This document shows positions 6,300 through 6,944 of a DNA stretch of 6,944 nucleotides, one piece after another (positions within the stretch are counted from its first letter, which is position 1; the number at the start of each line of letters is the position of its first letter). This DNA comes from Prolixibacteraceae bacterium (GTDB taxonomy: Bacteria; Bacteroidota; Bacteroidia; Bacteroidales; Prolixibacteraceae). The DNA lies in assembly GCA_007116765.1 (NCBI GenBank), contig SKHV01000067.1, positions 1-6,944 on the forward strand. Reading direction: 5' to 3'. Under the pieces are notes generated by a model, which saw only the letters and a program-made list of their open reading frames with translations, was not told where the DNA came from and did not search any database. The translations under genes were made by a program, and so were the position numbers.

Positions 6300-6944
6300 A
6301 TGAACAAACTCAATCATAAATTGGAAACGCTTTTAAAGAATCAACGATTAATTGGTTCTTTGTGGGCAGTTTTTGTATTTGTGTTTTTTCTGGAATTCTA
6401 TCCTTATCATCTTTATTTTAGGGAGCAAACACAGCTTTTTCAGAATAACTCAGCCTACTTTTTATCATTTTTATCATAACCGGCCTTTTTATCGGAATAT
6501 ATCAATCAGTTTCTGGCTCAGTTTTTCTTTATTCGCCTTGGCGGACCGGCAATCATTGCGGTGTTGTCATACTTGATTTTTGAAGCAGTGTTGCAATTGT
6601 TCAATAAGTTATTTTCTCAAAAGTCAAATGCAATTCAAGCTCTGATGCCTTCGTTAGCTGTTTTTATTCTTCTTCTGAATACAAATTTCAATTATGCTTT
6701 CGCCATTTCCTTTCTGCTTTCGTTGTTTATTGCGTTGGTTTACTTGAAAATTCCCGATTCGAAATATAAAATGGCAATAATCATTCTGTCATTTCCTCTT
6801 TTGTATTGGATTATAGGTTCGGGTTTTTATTTGCCTGCTTTTGTTATAGTTTATAGCGAATTGCGCTTGCTAAGGAAAAGTCAACCTTACATTAGAATTG
6901 CAGGTGTAATACTTATATCGCTTGTTGTAATTCTAATTCCAGTA
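6300..6944 (+). pseudogene. Second DUF6057-like membrane protein, interrupted by an in-frame TAA and cut by the window end
   Basis: The ATG lies 5 nt after the stop of the heme/propeller gene. The frame encodes 59 residues, meets TAA at 6477-6479, and then stays open for 155 codons to the last base. Both sides align without gaps to the upstream DUF6057-like protein at a constant offset of +3: FREQTQLFQN with YREQLQLFEN, QFF (74-76) with QFF (71-73), N127 with N124, LLYW (167-170) with LLYW (164-167), SEL (186-188) with SEL (183-185), and IP near the end. The stop falls where the paralogue has F57, beside its GGL motif, which here reads AFL. Several hydrophobic segments are visible, as in the paralogue's N-terminal half; the soluble half lies beyond the window. 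A recent nonsense mutation or a base error explains this best. If real, the product is a 59-aa fragment with one membrane segment. Confidence 0.8.
6459..6494 (+). repeat. Three copies of the 9-mer TTTTTATC(A/G) around the premature stop
   Basis: TTTTTATCA occurs at 6459-6467 and directly again at 6468-6476. TTTTTATCG lies at 6486-6494, just past the TAA. All three are in the same codon phase and read Phe-Leu-Ser. Such short direct repeats can promote slippage or template switching, and they can confuse base calling in T-runs. They overlap the spot where the paralogue's GGL is changed to AFL. Confidence 0.7.

Noticed and set aside
6477..6479. TAA read as a sense codon (recoding or alternative code)
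   Set aside because: TAA ends the SusD, glycan-binding lipoprotein and heme/propeller genes in this window, and no selenocysteine-type or frameshift signal is evident around it.
6440..6500. A deletion or frameshift in the second DUF6057 copy
   Set aside because: A first look at the FLSEY/YLSEF match suggested a 4-residue deletion. Ungapped alignment at +3 instead holds on both sides through LLYW and SEL, so no indel is needed.
6352..6576. A 74-codon + strand open frame over the broken DUF6057 gene
   Set aside because: It lies in another phase across both sides of the TAA, where the DUF6057 frame itself aligns with its paralogue. It has no recognisable features.

Overview
The window looks like a chromosomal piece of a Bacteroidota member, probably in or near Bacteroidales. 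The signs are a SusD-family outer-membrane lipoprotein, several short lipoprotein signal peptides, AT-rich DNA, no clear Shine-Dalgarno sites, and gene families (DUF4369, DUF6057) that I know essentially only from this phylum. The genus is not determinable from this sequence. All genes are on the + strand.

Region 1 (1-2195) is the end of a polysaccharide-utilisation-type operon. It holds the C-terminal three quarters of a SusD-like glycan-binding lipoprotein, cut by the window start. A 269-aa lipoprotein follows, with a PKD/Ig-like domain and a Trp-rich C-terminal domain, and is probably an accessory surface glycan-binding protein. The unit closes with a small hairpin and a strong intrinsic terminator (2162-2195). 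The cognate SusC transporter should lie just upstream of the window. No carbohydrate-active enzyme is in view, so the glycan cannot be named.

Region 2 (2196-6944) is a second, tightly packed unit with gaps of 5, 1 and 5 nt. It encodes a stand-alone DUF4369 lipoprotein without the usual thioredoxin domain, a 592-aa DUF6057-like polytopic membrane protein, a 492-aa lipoprotein combining a c-type heme attachment motif (CMNCH) with a PD40/TolB-like beta-propeller, and a second DUF6057-like membrane protein that runs off the window end. The two membrane proteins are paralogues lying on either side of the heme/propeller lipoprotein. Their function is not established to my knowledge. The arrangement suggests a cell-envelope complex or pathway with a possible redox element.

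The most notable local event is in the last gene. Its reading frame aligns without gaps to its upstream paralogue over more than 200 residues, but is interrupted by one in-frame TAA at codon 60 (6477-6479). It is either a recent nonsense pseudogene or a sequence error.
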